A stretch of 64,000 bases of DNA from Dyadobacter sp. Leaf189 (GCF_001424405.1 NZ_LMPS01000001.1:5263-69262), one strand, 5' to 3'; positions 41,624-50,864 are shown, numbered from the stretch's first letter. Numbers and translations are program-made. Notes: generated by a model not told the origin, from the sequence alone.

Positions 41624-43276
41624 CTATTTCTTTTTAAGAATTTCGTTGTACCGTGCAGGCTCTTTGAAGAGGGCCAATGCGGCTTTTACCTCAGTATCAT
41701 TATTGAAAGAAGCTTCCCGCGTTCCTTTTTCAAGGTAATAATGCTTGATAATCTCTTCTTCCAGAATTCTCTTGATTTCCGGCTTGAATATCTGCAGATC
41801 GTTGTCTTTACTGTGCCCAAGCTTCGACTTCAATGCTTTTAACTGATCCTCAATCACTTCAAGCGATTTTTCCTTTTTAGCCGAAGCTTCCAGCTCACTT
41901 AGCTCGCGTTCCACTTGAGTGGTGTAATCATATTCTTTGTCGCCCAGCCATTTTACGAAGGCCGCATAATCCGCATCAGAAAGCTGGAATTCTTTGGCTG
42001 GCTTAATGGTAGGGTGCTCGAAATGATATTTTACTGCGTAATCAAAGAACAACCGGTTGCGGCCCAGTGAAGTAGCCAGCGGTGAATAGGTTTCCTTCTC
42101 TGTCAGGATATCAGGCAAAATACCGCCACCGTCAAAAACAGCCCTGCCGTTTTTGGTTTTAAACTCGGTCATCAACGAATCCGGGATCTTGCCTACACTG
42201 CCGTCGTCATTCCGGTGACTATAATCAATAGCCTGAATGCACCTGCCGCTCGGAATGTAATATTTGGCAGTCGTGATCTTCATTTTGGTGTTAAAGGAAA
42301 GGTCGCGCGTAGTTTGTACCAGCCCTTTTCCATAAGTCCTTTGTCCGATCAAAACGCCTCTGTCGTAATCCTGAATTACCCCCGAAACGATTTCAGCAGC
42401 GGAGGCACTTCGGTTGTTTGTTAAAACTACGACCGGAATATCTGTGTCAAGTGCGGGATTGTATGCGGTATAAGTTTTATTCCAATCGTTTACCTTTCCT
42501 TTTGTCGAAACGATCTCTTCGCCTTTTGCGATGAAAATATTGGAGATCTCAATCGCCATATTCAGCAAACCACCCGGATTGTCGCGCAGATCGAGCACGA
42601 CGTACTTCATGCCTTTTCCTTTGAGTTCCTGAAATGCATTGCGCACCTCGCGGGAAGCAGTTGCAGTAAAATCTTTCAGGTCAATGTAGCCCACATTCTC
42701 ATTCAGCATTCCGTAATAAGGTACATTGGTAACTTTTACAATGTCGCGGTTCAGGCTGATTTCCAAAGGTTTGGTGATACCATACCGTTTTACAGTCAGC
42801 GTCACATTAGTTTGCGACTGTCCTTTCAGCAACTTTCCGGTATCGAAATCCTCTCTCGTAGACAGATCAATGCCATTGATCTTGGTGATTTCGTCACCTA
42901 GTTGAAGTCCGGCTTTTTGCGCGGGGGTATCTTCATATACCATCATCACAGTATGCTTTCCATCCTCCGAATTCACAATCGCACCGATACCATTGTATTT
43001 GCCGGTGGTCATTGTCATGTAATCCTCGATATCATCTTCCGCATAATACACGGTGTAAGGATCCAGCGAGCGGAGCATATTGTCTATGCTGGTCTTGATC
43101 AACTGATTAGGATTGATTTCGTCAACATAATATGCATTAAGTTCCTTGAAAAGAGTTGCATAAATGTCAAGGTTGCGCGCTATTTCGAACAGGCGGTCGT
43201 CTTGCCGGAAAGATACAAATGCGAGACCGCCAACTACGGGCAAAGCCAGCAACATGGAGCGGAAATACTTTTTCAT
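41624..43276 (-). CDS. S41 family C-terminal processing peptidase
   Basis: 550 residues: a signal or anchor at the N terminus (MLLALPVVGGLAFVS), a PDZ domain (about 95-175, YNGIGAIVNSEDG and TPAQKAGLQLGDEITKING), and the tail-specific protease core with catalytic Ser292 in NRSASAAEI and Lys317 in TYGKGLVQ. It acts in the periplasm on the C termini of envelope proteins. It begins 13 bases after rnpA, a neighbourhood I recall as common in the phylum. Confidence 0.93.
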   Translation of the reverse strand: MKKYFRSMLLALPVVGGLAFVSFRQDDRLFEIARNLDIYATLFKELNAYYVDEINPNQLIKTSIDNMLRSLDPYTVYYAEDDIEDYMTMTTGKYNGIGAIVNSEDGKHTVMMVYEDTPAQKAGLQLGDEITKINGIDLSTREDFDTGKLLKGQSQTNVTLTVKRYGITKPLEISLNRDIVKVTNVPYYGMLNENVGYIDLKDFTATASREVRNAFQELKGKGMKYVVLDLRDNPGGLLNMAIEISNIFIAKGEEIVSTKGKVNDWNKTYTAYNPALDTDIPVVVLTNNRSASAAEIVSGVIQDYDRGVLIGQRTYGKGLVQTTRDLSFNTKMKITTAKYYIPSGRCIQAIDYSHRNDDGSVGKIPDSLMTEFKTKNGRAVFDGGGILPDILTEKETYSPLATSLGRNRLFFDYAVKYHFEHPTIKPAKEFQLSDADYAAFVKWLGDKEYDYTTQVERELSELEASAKKEKSLEVIEDQLKALKSKLGHSKDNDLQIFKPEIKRILEEEIIKHYYLEKGTREASFNNDTEVKAALALFKEPARYNEILKKK

Positions 43277-43289
43277 CTATGTTCAGGAA

Positions 43290-43688
43290 TTAGGATGGAC
43301 TTTTGGATGAGGCCGGCAACTTTTCCAGTTTGGTGAGCGATTGCTTCATAGCCGATTCAATAACGTCGTAGGACACTATTTCTTTTGCAAGATATAAAAA
43401 AGCGATGTAGGAAGGTCTTGATTCAGTGGTTAATGTAACCAGTGAATGCTTATTAAGACGGTAAGCTTCGCGGCAGCGCCGCCGGATCAGATTTCTGTCG
43501 ACAGCCTTCTTGAAATTTCTTTTCGAGACAGAAAAGAGTACTTGCGGGGGGGACAGGGGGGCATTAATATACAGCACCCTAAAAGGAAAAAGGTAGAACG
43601 TGTGGACCTCCGAACTACCCTTTTTGAAAAGCCTGCCGATTATACGGGGGCTGCATAAACGCTCATTTTTACCAAATGTTTGTTTCAA
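43290..43688 (-). CDS. rnpA: Ribonuclease P protein component
   Basis: The protein subunit that helps RNase P RNA mature tRNA 5' ends. 132 residues; LFSVSKRNFKKAVDRNLIRRRCREAYR is the family signature, and KQTFGKNERLCS the usual start. The first codon is TTG (43688); upstream in frame there is no ATG before a gap of more than 30 bases, so the TTG seems genuine. rpmH lies upstream after 124 bases, the standard rpmH-rnpA order. Confidence 0.94.
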   Translation of the reverse strand: MKQTFGKNERLCSPRIIGRLFKKGSSEVHTFYLFPFRVLYINAPLSPPQVLFSVSKRNFKKAVDRNLIRRRCREAYRLNKHSLVTLTTESRPSYIAFLYLAKEIVSYDVIESAMKQSLTKLEKLPASSKSPS

Positions 43689-43812
43689 GTCTTCTAATAA
43701 AAAAATGTCTGATAAACTTGATGATGGTCAAATTTATCAGACTATGAAAGACTTTGCTTCCCGGATTTACATCCTGGATTATCGCCCTAAACTCAGACCA
43801 ATCAAACCCTGA

Positions 43813-43971
43813 TTATTGCTTGTGGCGTTTTTCGTCAGAAACAGTCAGTTTCCAACGGCCTTTTTTACGACGGCCAGCAATCACTTTACGCCCGTTTGCC
43901 GTGGACATTCTTTCACGGAATCCGTGCTTATTTCTCCTCTTGCGATTCGATGGTTGAAAGGTACGTTTCAT
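43813..43971 (-). CDS. rpmH: 50S ribosomal protein L34
   Basis: The 52-residue product begins [20 protein letters not shown] and continues with the basic [19 protein letters not shown] sequence universal to L34. It lies just upstream of rnpA on the same strand, with a TACCTTTG element about 55 bases ahead. It was missed by ORF length limits but is certain. Confidence 0.97.
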   Translation of the reverse strand: MKRTFQPSNRKRRNKHGFRERMSTANGRKVIAGRRKKGRWKLTVSDEKRHKQ

Positions 43972-44025
43972 CTCAGTATCAAATTATTGCGATATAAATG
44001 TCTGTCTATCCCTAATTTTGGCTTG

Positions 44026-44033
44026 CAAAGGTA
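44026..44033 (-). promoter_or_regulatory. Candidate -7 element for rpmH
   Basis: The minus strand reads TACCTTTG, an exact TAnnTTTG match between the end of the DUF6056 gene and rpmH. The -33 is not obvious. Confidence 0.5.
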
Positions 44034-44042
44034 GAAAAAAAA

Positions 44043-45458
44043 TTATTTATAGAAAAACTTTTTCTTAAAATACCATTCTGCACAGCCATTGTTAACTTCT
44101 ACTGATGCCCAGGCTGGATCCCAGTCCGGCGTTACATTGAGGATTGTGTAGGGCATGTTCTTCAATTTTGGAACTGTTACCTGCTGCTCTTTTGTGCTCA
44201 ATACCAGCTCGGTACGGGCGATCATTTCTTTGTTGTAACGGGCGGCACGGCCAGTCAGCAAGTCCGACCAGGCAGACCGGTAATTAAAATTGCTCAGGTA
44301 CAAGCTGAAAAAGTAAAAAGCGACCACCCAGCTCAACACACCCAGGCTCAAAATGGGCCTGATGCGCTCTTTTTCCAATAACCAGAATATGATTACGAAT
44401 ACATTGAATGTCCATCCAATCAGCGTCCAAAAGTTGATCACACATTGTCCTCGAAGGTTAGGAGGCTCAGCGATAGACCAGTAAGAAGGAAAGTAGCTCA
44501 GGTAAAGCGCTATTGCAAAAACCAGCAATGAGAATGCGGGATGTACAAAGAAAAAGCCGAATTCGCCGGGCTTTCTCGAAGTATACAGTATGCAGGCAAT
44601 CGGGATCAGGACAAGTGTCAGCACACACAAAGCAGGTGCCATTTTCGACAGATTATGAAATTCCCAGGTGAAACTGCTTTTCAGGGAAAAAAGCAAATTG
44701 TACTTCAATGGAGTGGGATAAAGTCCCGACTCTGCCCTGGCTGCATTGCCCGGTGCTGTCACAGACAATACGCCAAAAACCAGTGCGACCAGAGAGAGTA
44801 CCAGAAATTTGAAATGTAATTTTTTATCAATAATACTCTTGAAAAAGAATAAAGAGCCGCACAGAATCACCAACCACACTAGTGTGTATTCATTCATTCC
44901 GATCAGTAAAATAAGACCAAGCGACAGCACTATGATATTTTGCGCAGTAATGGCCGGGTAATGCCGGAAGAAGTATGCCAAAAGGTAAAGCGTACTAATA
45001 TCGGCAACCGTGTAATAGTAGCCGGTATACCAGTAAATGTAACCCGCAACGGAAGGCATTTCTGCGATAAAAACAAACAGCATTAAGAATGCGAGCAGGG
45101 CAGTCTGCCAGGTTGGCAATTTATTGGCCGATAATGCTTTGGCAAAGGTGATAAAGGCATGCACATAGATCAGAAGCAGAATGGCAGGGGCGACTTTGTA
45201 GCCAAAATAGGAACCATATGTAAGCGGCTGCGTGGCTGAAATGAGCGTTCCGATGTAACGTCCCGACCAGGTAAGCCAGTAATGTTTTTGGTATGCCCAG
45301 TAACCCATGTCATTGACTGTCAGCGTATGACAATAATCGTCTGTCGTGGGGAAAGTGAAAAAGGATAATGCTACGAATGGAAGGAGGAGAATTGTAAACG
45401 CGAAAATCAGCAGCTTCACACGATTGTCAGCGCTTTTAAGCCACGTAGAATTAGTCAT
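44043..45458 (-). CDS. DUF6056-type polytopic membrane protein
   Basis: The start is set at ATG 45458 (MTNSTWLKSADNR), because the longer frame runs through the initiator tRNA gene. 471 residues, about eleven membrane segments. The first outward loop holds FPTTDDYCHTLTV and WLTWSGRYIGTLI, a pattern I associate with DUF6056, a GT-C-like family of unknown activity. It is likely an envelope glycan enzyme fed by polyprenol-linked sugars, by inference. It lies between rpmH and tRNA-fMet on the same strand. Confidence 0.75.
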   Translation of the reverse strand: MTNSTWLKSADNRVKLLIFAFTILLLPFVALSFFTFPTTDDYCHTLTVNDMGYWAYQKHYWLTWSGRYIGTLISATQPLTYGSYFGYKVAPAILLLIYVHAFITFAKALSANKLPTWQTALLAFLMLFVFIAEMPSVAGYIYWYTGYYYTVADISTLYLLAYFFRHYPAITAQNIIVLSLGLILLIGMNEYTLVWLVILCGSLFFFKSIIDKKLHFKFLVLSLVALVFGVLSVTAPGNAARAESGLYPTPLKYNLLFSLKSSFTWEFHNLSKMAPALCVLTLVLIPIACILYTSRKPGEFGFFFVHPAFSLLVFAIALYLSYFPSYWSIAEPPNLRGQCVINFWTLIGWTFNVFVIIFWLLEKERIRPILSLGVLSWVVAFYFFSLYLSNFNYRSAWSDLLTGRAARYNKEMIARTELVLSTKEQQVTVPKLKNMPYTILNVTPDWDPAWASVEVNNGCAEWYFKKKFFYK

Positions 45459-45561
45459 AGATAAACATTTCTGATGGATGTCAAACCGGAGGTTCAAACA
45501 TAAGATTTTTCTTGGGAAGAATCGCAAACTGCTCAGTCGGGCTATTTTCCGGGCAATAAAA

Positions 45562-45590
45562 AAGGCCACTAACTTGTGATTAGTGGCCTT
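45562..45590 (-). terminator. Terminator after the initiator tRNA
   Basis: AAGGCCACTAA (45562-45572) pairs perfectly with TTAGTGGCCTT (45580-45590). On the minus strand a T-run follows. It ends the tRNA transcript. Confidence 0.85.
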
Positions 45591-45595
45591 CGATG

Positions 45596-45668
<73 letters not shown>

Positions 45669-45684
45669 GCGTTGAATTGGAGTG

Positions 45685-45692
45685 CAAACATA
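45685..45692 (-). promoter_or_regulatory. Candidate -7 element for the initiator tRNA
   Basis: The minus strand reads TATGTTTG, an exact TAnnTTTG match 17 bases ahead of the mature tRNA 5' end. Confidence 0.5.
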
Positions 45693-45801
45693 CGGCATTA
45701 TTTTGAATATGCCAGTTTTTTGCAAAAAAAATTAAGACAACTTTTACAGACTTACCACGTAATACTACGCCCTAACGCGCGGTTTGCTGCCCGGAAAACC
45801 G

Positions 45802-45809
45802 TAGGTTTG
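45802..45809 (+). promoter_or_regulatory. Candidate -7 element for era
   Basis: TAGGTTTG is an exact TAnnTTTG match, with TTTG at 45783-45786 only 15 bases before it, a short spacer. It lies about 91 bases ahead of the era ATG. Confidence 0.4.
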
Positions 45810-45900
45810 CATAATAATTGGAGGCAGCACCCTAATTATCAGCGATTTCGAAAATTGAGGCGGCTGCATTCCTTTTTAAATAGTGAATACCAAAAAATTT

Positions 45901-46821
45901 ATGGAAGAAGAAGAAAAAGAAGCTCCCCTGCGAAACCATCGTGCGGGCTTTGTCAGCATTATCGGTAAACCGAATGTTGGTAAATCCACGCTGATGAATG
46001 TATTGGTGGGTGAGAAAATGTCAATTATTACCTCCAAAGCGCAAACAACCAGACACCGTATATTAGGGATACTTAACGGAACACACGAAAATATTCCGTT
46101 CCAACTCGTGTATTCCGATACGCCGGGCGTGATCAAGCCTGCCTATAAGCTGCATGATTCGATGATGACTTTTGTAAAAGGGTCTCTGGAAGATGCCGAT
46201 GTGGTTTTGTTTGTGGTGGAAGTAGGAGAGAAGGTGGCCGAACACGAGGTACTGCCGCTTCTGAACCGCACCGACTCGCCTGTGATCCTCGTTTTGAATA
46301 AAATTGACCTGTCGGATCAGGAACAGGTGAATGCAAGAATGGCGGAATGGGAAAATGAGATCCACCCTGCGGCTATCATCCCGATCTCGGCTTTGGAAAA
46401 TGCTAACATAGGAACATTGTTCGATGCCGTAATTACACGCCTGCCCTTTCATCCGCCCTATTTCGAAGAAGACGAACTAACAGACAAGCCCGAGCGTTTC
46501 TTTGCTTCCGAAATGATCCGCGAGAAAATATTTCTGAATTATCGCCAGGAAATTCCATACAGCTCCGAAGTAGTAATCACAGAATTCAAGGAAAAAGACG
46601 ATATCATCGTAATACGTGCCGAAATTCTGGTCGAGCGCAAAAGCCAGAAAGGGATTTTAATTGGTGAAAAAGGTGAAATGCTGAAAAGAGTAGGTACTCA
46701 GGCCAGGAAGGATCTGGAAGAGTTTTTTGGCAAAAAAGTCTTTCTTGAACAACACGTAAAAGTAGAACCCGATTGGAGAAGCAAGGAAAATAAGCTCCGC
46801 CAGTTCGGTTATGAAGATTAA
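45901..46821 (+). CDS. era: GTPase Era
   Basis: Era binds the 16S rRNA 3' end during 30S maturation. ATG 45901 (MEEEEKEAPL) is chosen over a GTG six codons before. 306 residues; G1 GKPNVGKST (22-30), then DTPGVIK, NKIDLSD and a C-terminal KH domain (about 200-306; GILIGEKGEMLKRVGTQAR). der follows after 60 bases on the same strand. Confidence 0.95.
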   Translation: MEEEEKEAPLRNHRAGFVSIIGKPNVGKSTLMNVLVGEKMSIITSKAQTTRHRILGILNGTHENIPFQLVYSDTPGVIKPAYKLHDSMMTFVKGSLEDADVVLFVVEVGEKVAEHEVLPLLNRTDSPVILVLNKIDLSDQEQVNARMAEWENEIHPAAIIPISALENANIGTLFDAVITRLPFHPPYFEEDELTDKPERFFASEMIREKIFLNYRQEIPYSSEVVITEFKEKDDIIVIRAEILVERKSQKGILIGEKGEMLKRVGTQARKDLEEFFGKKVFLEQHVKVEPDWRSKENKLRQFGYED

Positions 46822-46881
46822 TAAATAAATGAATGAAAAACGGTATGAACAATGCCGTTTGGACCAGATCAAACAAGTAAA

Positions 46882-48192
46882 ATGGCAAATATTATTTCGA
46901 TAGTAGGACGACCGAATGTAGGTAAGTCTACATTATTCAACCGCCTTACAGAGAGCCGCAAGGCAATTATGGACAACCAGAGCGGCGTGACGCGCGACCG
47001 GCATTATGGTTATGGAGAATGGACAGATCAGTATTTTACAGTAATCGATACCGGCGGATATGTAGTTGGTTCAGAAGATATATTTGAAGGTGCGATCCGC
47101 GACCAGGTGGAGCTGGCAATTGAAGAATCAAGTGTAGTACTGTTTATGGTTGATACCATGACCGGCCTGACAGATCTTGACAAAGACTTTGCAAACGTAC
47201 TTAGGCGGTTTAACAAGCCTGTTTACCTGGTAGCTAACAAAGCGGAAACGCAGGAACGTTACCAATCTGCTGCTGAATTTTACGAGCTGGGTTTGGGAGA
47301 CGAAATTTTCGCTATTTCTGCGCAGACCGGCTTCGGAACAGGTGAATTGCTCGATAAGGTAATTACGCATTTTGACACACAGGGAATAGAAAACCCGGAA
47401 GAAGGGATTCCCCGCATTGCAATCATGGGCCGCCCGAATGTAGGAAAGTCTTCGTTTTTGAATGTGCTGACAGGAACTGACAGGAGTATTGTTACCGATA
47501 TCGCTGGTACAACCCGCGACGCGATCCATACGCATTACAATGCATTCGGAATGGAATTTATCCTGACGGACACCGCAGGTATCCGAAGAAAGTCACGCGT
47601 GAAAGAAGACATTGAATTCTATTCGACGCTGCGTTCCGTGAAGGCAATGGAAGAATCGGATGTTTGTATCGTGTTGCTTGATGCGACATTGGGCCTGGAA
47701 GGTCAGGATATGAATATCATCGGACAAGCCGACAAAGCCAAAAAGGGAATTGTGATCATGGTCAACAAATGGGACCTGGTTGAAAAAGATTCCAAAACAG
47801 CTGATGCCTATAAGAAAGCGTTGCTGGAAAAGCTGGCACCGATGAACTACATGCCGATCATCTTTGCTTCCGTTGTTGAAAAACAACGCATTCACCAGGT
47901 GATGGAGAAGGCAATGGAGGTTTATAAAAACAAAACCAAAAAGATCACAACCTCAAAACTGAATGAAGTAATGCAGGCTGAGATCGAGAAATATCCGCCG
48001 CCGGCACACAGAGGAAAGTATATCAATATCAAGTATATGATCCAGTTGCCGACACCTTCGCCCACATTCGTGTTTTTCAGCAGCAATCCCAAGCACGTTA
48101 AGGAGCCTTACCTGCGATATCTTGAAAACAGGATGCGTGAAAATTTCGATTTTTCGGGCGTGCCGATCACGATTTTCTTCCGCGAGAAGTAA
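46882..48192 (+). CDS. der: GTPase Der (EngA)
   Basis: The double GTPase for 50S assembly. The start is placed at ATG 46882 (MANIISIVGRPN). 436 residues; two G domains with GRPNVGKST (9-17) and GRPNVGKSS (around 185), each with DTxG switch motifs (IDTGGYV, TDTAGIRRKS), then the KH-like C-terminal domain. Pairing of era and der is frequent in Bacteroidota. A strong terminator follows. Confidence 0.96.
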   Translation: MANIISIVGRPNVGKSTLFNRLTESRKAIMDNQSGVTRDRHYGYGEWTDQYFTVIDTGGYVVGSEDIFEGAIRDQVELAIEESSVVLFMVDTMTGLTDLDKDFANVLRRFNKPVYLVANKAETQERYQSAAEFYELGLGDEIFAISAQTGFGTGELLDKVITHFDTQGIENPEEGIPRIAIMGRPNVGKSSFLNVLTGTDRSIVTDIAGTTRDAIHTHYNAFGMEFILTDTAGIRRKSRVKEDIEFYSTLRSVKAMEESDVCIVLLDATLGLEGQDMNIIGQADKAKKGIVIMVNKWDLVEKDSKTADAYKKALLEKLAPMNYMPIIFASVVEKQRIHQVMEKAMEVYKNKTKKITTSKLNEVMQAEIEKYPPPAHRGKYINIKYMIQLPTPSPTFVFFSSNPKHVKEPYLRYLENRMRENFDFSGVPITIFFREK

Positions 48193-48213
48193 TACATCAG
48201 GTTTATAATTGAA

Positions 48214-48250
48214 GAAGCGCCGGCATTCACCAATGCCGGCGCTTCTGTTT
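48214..48250 (+). terminator. der terminator
   Basis: GAAGCGCCGGCATT (48214-48227) pairs perfectly with AATGCCGGCGCTTC (48232-48245) around a 4-base loop, followed by TGTTTT. A 14-base-pair stem makes it very strong. Confidence 0.93.
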
Positions 48251-48415
48251 TATCCGGTAAGTCTTACGGTTCAGGTACTTAAATCTACGTTTCGTCTTTT
48301 TTATTTCTGCTGGTGCAACCTTTCAAATTACCTTTACATCTGTTAAGCATCGCAGCACATTTTTCTGTACCAAAAAGTTTTTTCAAAAAAATTGTTAAAA
48401 ACAAGGTACTATGTA

Positions 48416-48447
48416 TTGCAAGATACCTATTGAAACATATATATTTG
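48416..48447 (+). promoter_or_regulatory. Promoter of the small secreted protein gene
   Basis: TTG (48416-48418), a 21-base spacer and TATATTTG (48440-48447), an exact TAnnTTTG match, 43 bases before the ATG. Confidence 0.6.
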
Positions 48448-48489
48448 TAAGGTCAATTAGTTACAATGAATTCTGTTCGGATTTTTTGA

Positions 48490-48906
48490 ATGACTGAAAA
48501 CAAAAATGCCATGAGAACGATCAAATTACTCCTCATATTCCTGGTGCTGTTTAGCTTCCGCGCCGGAGCAACAGGTTATGTTCACAATATGTTTGTCGCG
48601 CACAAAAAGCTGCAGGCGGGGAAAGAAGTTGTAATTGAAAAGGCAGTGGTTAAAAAGCATAAATCTATTGCCCGGACTACAAAGCCGGTTGCTCAGGCAA
48701 AGAGTGCTGCATTGTTTAACACCAGTATTGTTAGCAGCAATGCATCTGCTACATTAAACGAGCGGATCCTGGAAGAAGGCCCAAGTTCTTTTTTCAAAAA
48801 CGAGAAAGAGGATAGTGCAGACGAGTCAATTGTGACTAAAATAATCGGAGCTTTTCGCTGCATGGTTTATGCATTTGTAGGTTCCACTCCATTAGGAAAT
48901 TCGTAG
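48490..48906 (+). CDS. Small hypothetical secreted protein
   Basis: 138 residues (the ATG at 48511, MRTIKLLLIF, would give a cleaner signal peptide). A signal peptide ending about FRAGATG, then a lysine-rich, low-order mature part (KAVVKKHKSIARTTKPVAQAK) and a C-terminal piece with an aromatic/hydrophobic end (KIIGAFRCMVYAFVGSTPLG). I do not recognise a family. It has its own promoter and a strong terminator at 48933-48959, so it looks like a real single-gene unit. Confidence 0.65.
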   Translation: MTENKNAMRTIKLLLIFLVLFSFRAGATGYVHNMFVAHKKLQAGKEVVIEKAVVKKHKSIARTTKPVAQAKSAALFNTSIVSSNASATLNERILEEGPSSFFKNEKEDSADESIVTKIIGAFRCMVYAFVGSTPLGNS

Positions 48907-48932
48907 ACAATCATACTTCTATCATTAATGCA

Positions 48933-48966
48933 AAAGAGCGGCCAAATAGGCCGCTCTTTCTTTTTT
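48933..48966 (+). terminator. Terminator, probably shared
   Basis: AAAGAGCGGCC (48933-48943) pairs perfectly with GGCCGCTCTTT (48949-48959) around AAATA; a T-run follows. The FAH-family gene ends on the minus strand at 48965, so it may also serve that gene. Confidence 0.88.
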
Positions 48967-49801
48967 ATCCTACCACATTGGTCAGTGTTCCAATGGGCTC
49001 AATGCTGATGTGTACCACATCCTCCTTTTGCAGCGTAAAGTCAGAAGGAGGAATAATGCCGGTTCCGGTCATCAGATAAGCGCCTTGCGGGAAAGACATT
49101 TCCAGGAAAAGGTATTTGAGCAGCTCTTCCGGTTTTCTCTTCATTTGTGCCAGGGTAACTTCTCCATTGAACACCTCTTCGCCGTCGCGTATGATCGATA
49201 AATCAATCACTGTGTCATCTGTTAATGGATACTCGGGTACATACAGGCAGGGACCAAGCGCGGCGCTGCCCGTGTAAGACTTTGCCTGCGGCAGATACAA
49301 TGGATTCTCACCCTCTATACTTCTTGAACTCATATCATTCCCGATCGTGTAACCAACAAGTGTACCCGAAGAAGACGCAAAAAGCGTGAGCTCAGGCTCA
49401 GGAACATCCCAGGAAGAATCTCTGCGGATCCTTACCGTACCGTGATTTCCAATTACACGCCAGGCGGTGGATTTAAAGAAAAGCTCCGGCCTTTCGGCTT
49501 CATACACACGGTCATAGAAACTTCCTCCGCCTGCCTTTTCCGATTCTTCCATGCGGGCTGTGCGGCTTCTGAAATAGGTAACTCCCGAAGCCCAGACTTC
49601 CTGTGAACCAATCGGTGCCAGCACTTCCGGCATGGGCAGATCGTCGGTAAATATGATCGGAATTAATTGTTCGGTTTGAATTTCGAGCCACTCGTACAGA
49701 TCGTCGCGGTTAACAGCCAGGTCCCAGTCAGTTTCGTGCAAGCGATAAAATGTATCATCCTTTTCAAGAATAATGCCGTTTTGTGTTTTGTATAATTTCA
49801 T
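48965..49801 (-). CDS. Fumarylacetoacetate hydrolase (FAH) family protein
   Basis: 278 residues. The C-terminal three quarters has the FAH fold pattern: WASGVTYFRSR, the acidic metal-binding PELFFKSTAW and VPEPELTLFASSSG (usually E-x-E), GNDMSSRSIEGENPLYLPQAKSYTG and LMTGTGIIPPSDFTL. FAH enzymes hydrolyse or decarboxylate beta-diketo/oxo acids using Mg. The substrate is undetermined. It stands alone on the minus strand, ahead of the RES/Xre pair. Confidence 0.85.
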   Translation of the reverse strand: MKLYKTQNGIILEKDDTFYRLHETDWDLAVNRDDLYEWLEIQTEQLIPIIFTDDLPMPEVLAPIGSQEVWASGVTYFRSRTARMEESEKAGGGSFYDRVYEAERPELFFKSTAWRVIGNHGTVRIRRDSSWDVPEPELTLFASSSGTLVGYTIGNDMSSRSIEGENPLYLPQAKSYTGSAALGPCLYVPEYPLTDDTVIDLSIIRDGEEVFNGEVTLAQMKRKPEELLKYLFLEMSFPQGAYLMTGTGIIPPSDFTLQKEDVVHISIEPIGTLTNVVG

Positions 49802-49900
49802 CGTTTACAGCTGTTTTTTGGTTCAATAAGGCTTTTGACTTTTTTCTATACTGTTAATTACACCGGTTGAAAGGTAACAGGCCATTCCCGAATTCGATAA

Positions 49901-50365
49901 TCAGGCTTTCCAAAGCCGCCTGTCAATAGGGATCCTTTCCTGCGAAATGAGCGAAACTGCTTCGAAATCAGGGTGCTGAGGATGAATGATAATGTTGAAC
50001 GAAAAGGGAACAATCACAGATGGAAGGCCCACAGCCAGGACGTCAGGATTGATCAGCCAGTCTTTGAGCCAGTATTGTGTACGGTCGTAATTCCGGTCCT
50101 GCCAGAAATCCGGCATTTCACTTCTTGTATAATACCTGATCTGGTCGGGCATTTGAATTGTTGAAAGCCAGTATTTCGGAAGATCTTCGTAACGCACGCC
50201 GGGAGCGTGCGCGAGGGTTTCTACCAGGCCAAGTTCGGGTGTTGAAGTAGCGTACAGAACGCCAATCCCTTTCGGGTTCCAGCGCGCGCCGAAAAGCCTG
50301 CTGCCCTCAACAGAAAGCGCGCTGTCCTTGAATTTTTCCCTGACTATCCTGTAAACAACAGCCAT
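49901..50365 (-). CDS. RES domain toxin (NAD-consuming type)
   Basis: 154 residues. The RES-family residues are present with the spacing of characterised RES toxins: Arg28 (GARWN), Tyr38 (VLYATS), Glu49 (LVETLAH) and Ser116 (LPSVIVP). Known RES toxins degrade NAD+ and stop growth when freed from the Xre-type antitoxin. The partner gene lies 8 bases upstream in the same operon. Function is strongly supported by the pairing and these residues; activity is not tested. Confidence 0.9.
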   Translation of the reverse strand: MAVVYRIVREKFKDSALSVEGSRLFGARWNPKGIGVLYATSTPELGLVETLAHAPGVRYEDLPKYWLSTIQMPDQIRYYTRSEMPDFWQDRNYDRTQYWLKDWLINPDVLAVGLPSVIVPFSFNIIIHPQHPDFEAVSLISQERIPIDRRLWKA

Positions 50366-50373
50366 AACCGGGA

Positions 50374-50805
50374 TTATGCAGGTAAACCATAATCAAGCCG
50401 GCCCAGTACATCATCCACCAGCCCAAAGCCTGTTATCGTGTCCATTAACTGTAATGGGGATTGATCGTCAAGCTCCGAAAGTGGTGTGCGCAGCCAGTTA
50501 CGAACGGTGCCGGCTTTTCCTTCAAAAGTATCAAGCGCATGAACCAGCACATTCCGCAGCAGCAGCAACCTTTCCGAGGCGTCAGTACCCAGCTTCTTAT
50601 CCGACTGAATGCGGTGCAGGTTACGAGGCGTCATTCCCAGGACGAATGCAATCTCATTGTCTGTTAGCCCCACCAGATCAGAAACTTCGTCAGCCTCCGA
50701 CCGCAACACGCCCTCGCGGGAAATCCGGATCAGGCTGAAATCAGAAGAATGCTTTGATCCGTAGGGAACAAAATCTTCATGGAACATGCGAAGTGGTGCT
50801 GACAT
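50374..50805 (-). CDS. Xre/DUF2384-type antitoxin of the RES toxin
   Basis: 143 residues. The middle region LTDNEIAFVLGMTPRNLHRI is a Xre-like helix-turn-helix; the C-terminal GTVRNWLRTPLSELDDQSPLQ with LVDDVLGRLDYG is the MbcA/ParS/Xre (DUF2384) toxin-binding part. It should neutralise the RES protein and bind the promoter upstream, which has two repeats (see the finding). First gene of the two-gene operon. Confidence 0.9.
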   Translation of the reverse strand: MSAPLRMFHEDFVPYGSKHSSDFSLIRISREGVLRSEADEVSDLVGLTDNEIAFVLGMTPRNLHRIQSDKKLGTDASERLLLLRNVLVHALDTFEGKAGTVRNWLRTPLSELDDQSPLQLMDTITGFGLVDDVLGRLDYGLPA

Positions 50806-50817
50806 ACTTTCGGCTTT

Positions 50818-50864
50818 AAAGTGACCTATGTCTTAAATATAAGTGACTTTTGTCGAAGTTCAAA
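50818..50864 (-). promoter_or_regulatory. RES/Xre promoter with two GTGAC repeats
   Basis: On the minus strand TTTG (50864-50861), a 19-base spacer and TATATTTA (50841-50834), one change from TAnnTTTG. AAGTGAC-x2-(A/T)TGTC repeats at 50819-50832 and 50841-50854, 22 bases apart, flank the -7. The -33 overlaps the last codons of uvrA. Confidence 0.6.

Noticed and set aside
43600-43812. Plus-strand frame between rnpA and rpmH (MWTSELP..., internal MSDKLDD...)
   Set aside because: It overlaps the rnpA coding end on the opposite strand and lies in the rpmH-rnpA spacer; no homologous pattern or promoter is visible.
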